From contig SIJG01000016.1 of assembly GCA_023374025.1 (NCBI GenBank), positions 1,536,642 through 1,600,641 of the forward strand: a stretch of 64,000 bases of DNA. The letters are read 5' to 3'. The translations under genes and the position numbers were made by a program. The stretch comes from Heterodera schachtii. Lineage: Eukaryota > Nematoda > Chromadorea > Rhabditida > Heteroderidae. Every line of letters starts with the position of its first letter. The stretch's first letter is position 1. Positions 63,697 to 64,000 of the stretch are shown here, one piece after another. The notes beneath the pieces are model-generated. The model saw nothing but the letters and a program-made list of their open reading frames with translations. It did no database searches and was not told the DNA's origin.

Positions 63697-64000
63697 TTTG
63701 CGTAAATTAACAGCACACAATTATTGTCGTAATTTGTGATTGCGAAAAATGATTTAACTAAACTAAACAAATTTTATTTATGTTGTGAAGAAAATAAGCA
63801 AAAATAATCAAATATTTTTTATTTTTCAATTTGGTCGCTATAAAATATAAATTTTAAGCAGGAAAAACACCTCAGTTGATTTTGTTTTGGGCCAAGGACC
63901 ACTGTTTTCAACAATATTACTTATTTTCAAAAAATTATATGGGAAGGGGTCGAAAGAAGAAATTTTTAAAACTAATTTGTAAGTTGATTTTTGTATTAGA
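63697..64000. other. 5' flank of the last F1 gene
   Basis: Contains ACAATTATTGTCGTAATTTG and the TAACTAAACTAAACAAATTT block, as upstream of the first gene (1070-1140) and at 33.66-33.72 kb. The rest is AT-rich; nothing else supported. Confidence 0.4.

Noticed and set aside
1..64000. tRNA, rRNA and spliced-leader genes
   Set aside because: I looked for tRNA box-like and SL-like sequences and saw none convincing; a covariance-model scan would be needed to be sure.

Overview
This window reads as nuclear DNA of a plant-parasitic nematode, most likely a cyst nematode (Globodera/Heterodera lineage). The sequence is AT-rich, with short GT-AG introns, very short first exons and no operon-like bacterial features. 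Its dominant genes belong to an expanded family whose N-terminal module (pattern D-x-W-x-x-[IV]-L/F-x-x-[LF]-x(4)-[IL]-G-L-x-x-A-L-x-x-R-F-D) resembles the F-box-like proteins that are numerous in cyst nematodes. The organism and F-box assignments rest on recalled family resemblance, not on a search.

Two related subfamilies share one architecture. Subfamily F1 has five exons: a tiny start exon, an F-box-like exon, a middle exon (Y-I-D-x-S-V to F-K-E-V), an exon with V-N-E-R-T-x-E-K-L-T and L-L-K-R-C-P-I, and a short charged tail. Exon joins were deduced by hand, and intron phases (2, 2, 0, 2) are the same in every copy. Intact F1 copies lie at 3472-4749(-), 6507-8061(-), 10727-12443(+), 31813-33653(-), 36063-37323(-), 42819-44154(-), 47921-49228(-) and 62330-63696(-). 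One more is cut by the left edge (1-1057). Subfamily F2 adds an exon encoding a single hydrophobic helix followed by a basic stretch, spliced in frame to the F-box-like exon. The only apparently intact F2 copy is 45252-46902(-). About ten further F1/F2 copies are broken by frameshifts, deletions, fused exons or transposon insertions.

A second gene type is a head-to-head inverted pair of four-helix membrane proteins with TATA boxes facing outward (13022-14182 minus, 14790-23989 plus). The minus copy is intact. The plus copy is split in exon 4 by an 8.0-kb Ty3/gypsy-type retrotransposon (15711-23736). That element has nearly identical LTRs, a 4-bp target duplication and one 2287-codon ORF. After the integrase this ORF carries an extra region of about 490 residues containing an SGNH/GDSL-hydrolase-like block pattern.

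A second gypsy-type element (55221-60259) has an intact 1403-codon gag-pol ORF. Its 5' end carries two LTR copies in tandem, the outer one lacking its last 18 nt and joined to the inner one by a 21-nt poly(A)/poly(T) run. The whole composite is flanked by one 5-bp target duplication. It sits in the promoter of an already broken F1 copy (53096-55144).

The spaces between genes are filled with short non-autonomous foldback/MITE elements. Eight have recognisable 8-bp target duplications (hAT-like). One sits in an F-box-like exon, another is nested and itself interrupts an exon. Four families with different termini share one internal module (T-C-G-C-T-G-A-T-C-A-C-G-A-A-T). A FLYWCH-like ORF lies in a GC-rich foldback unit at 33.7-34.4 kb. 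Overall the window is an actively turning-over gene-family cluster: segmental and inverted duplications create copies, and transposons and small indels kill them.
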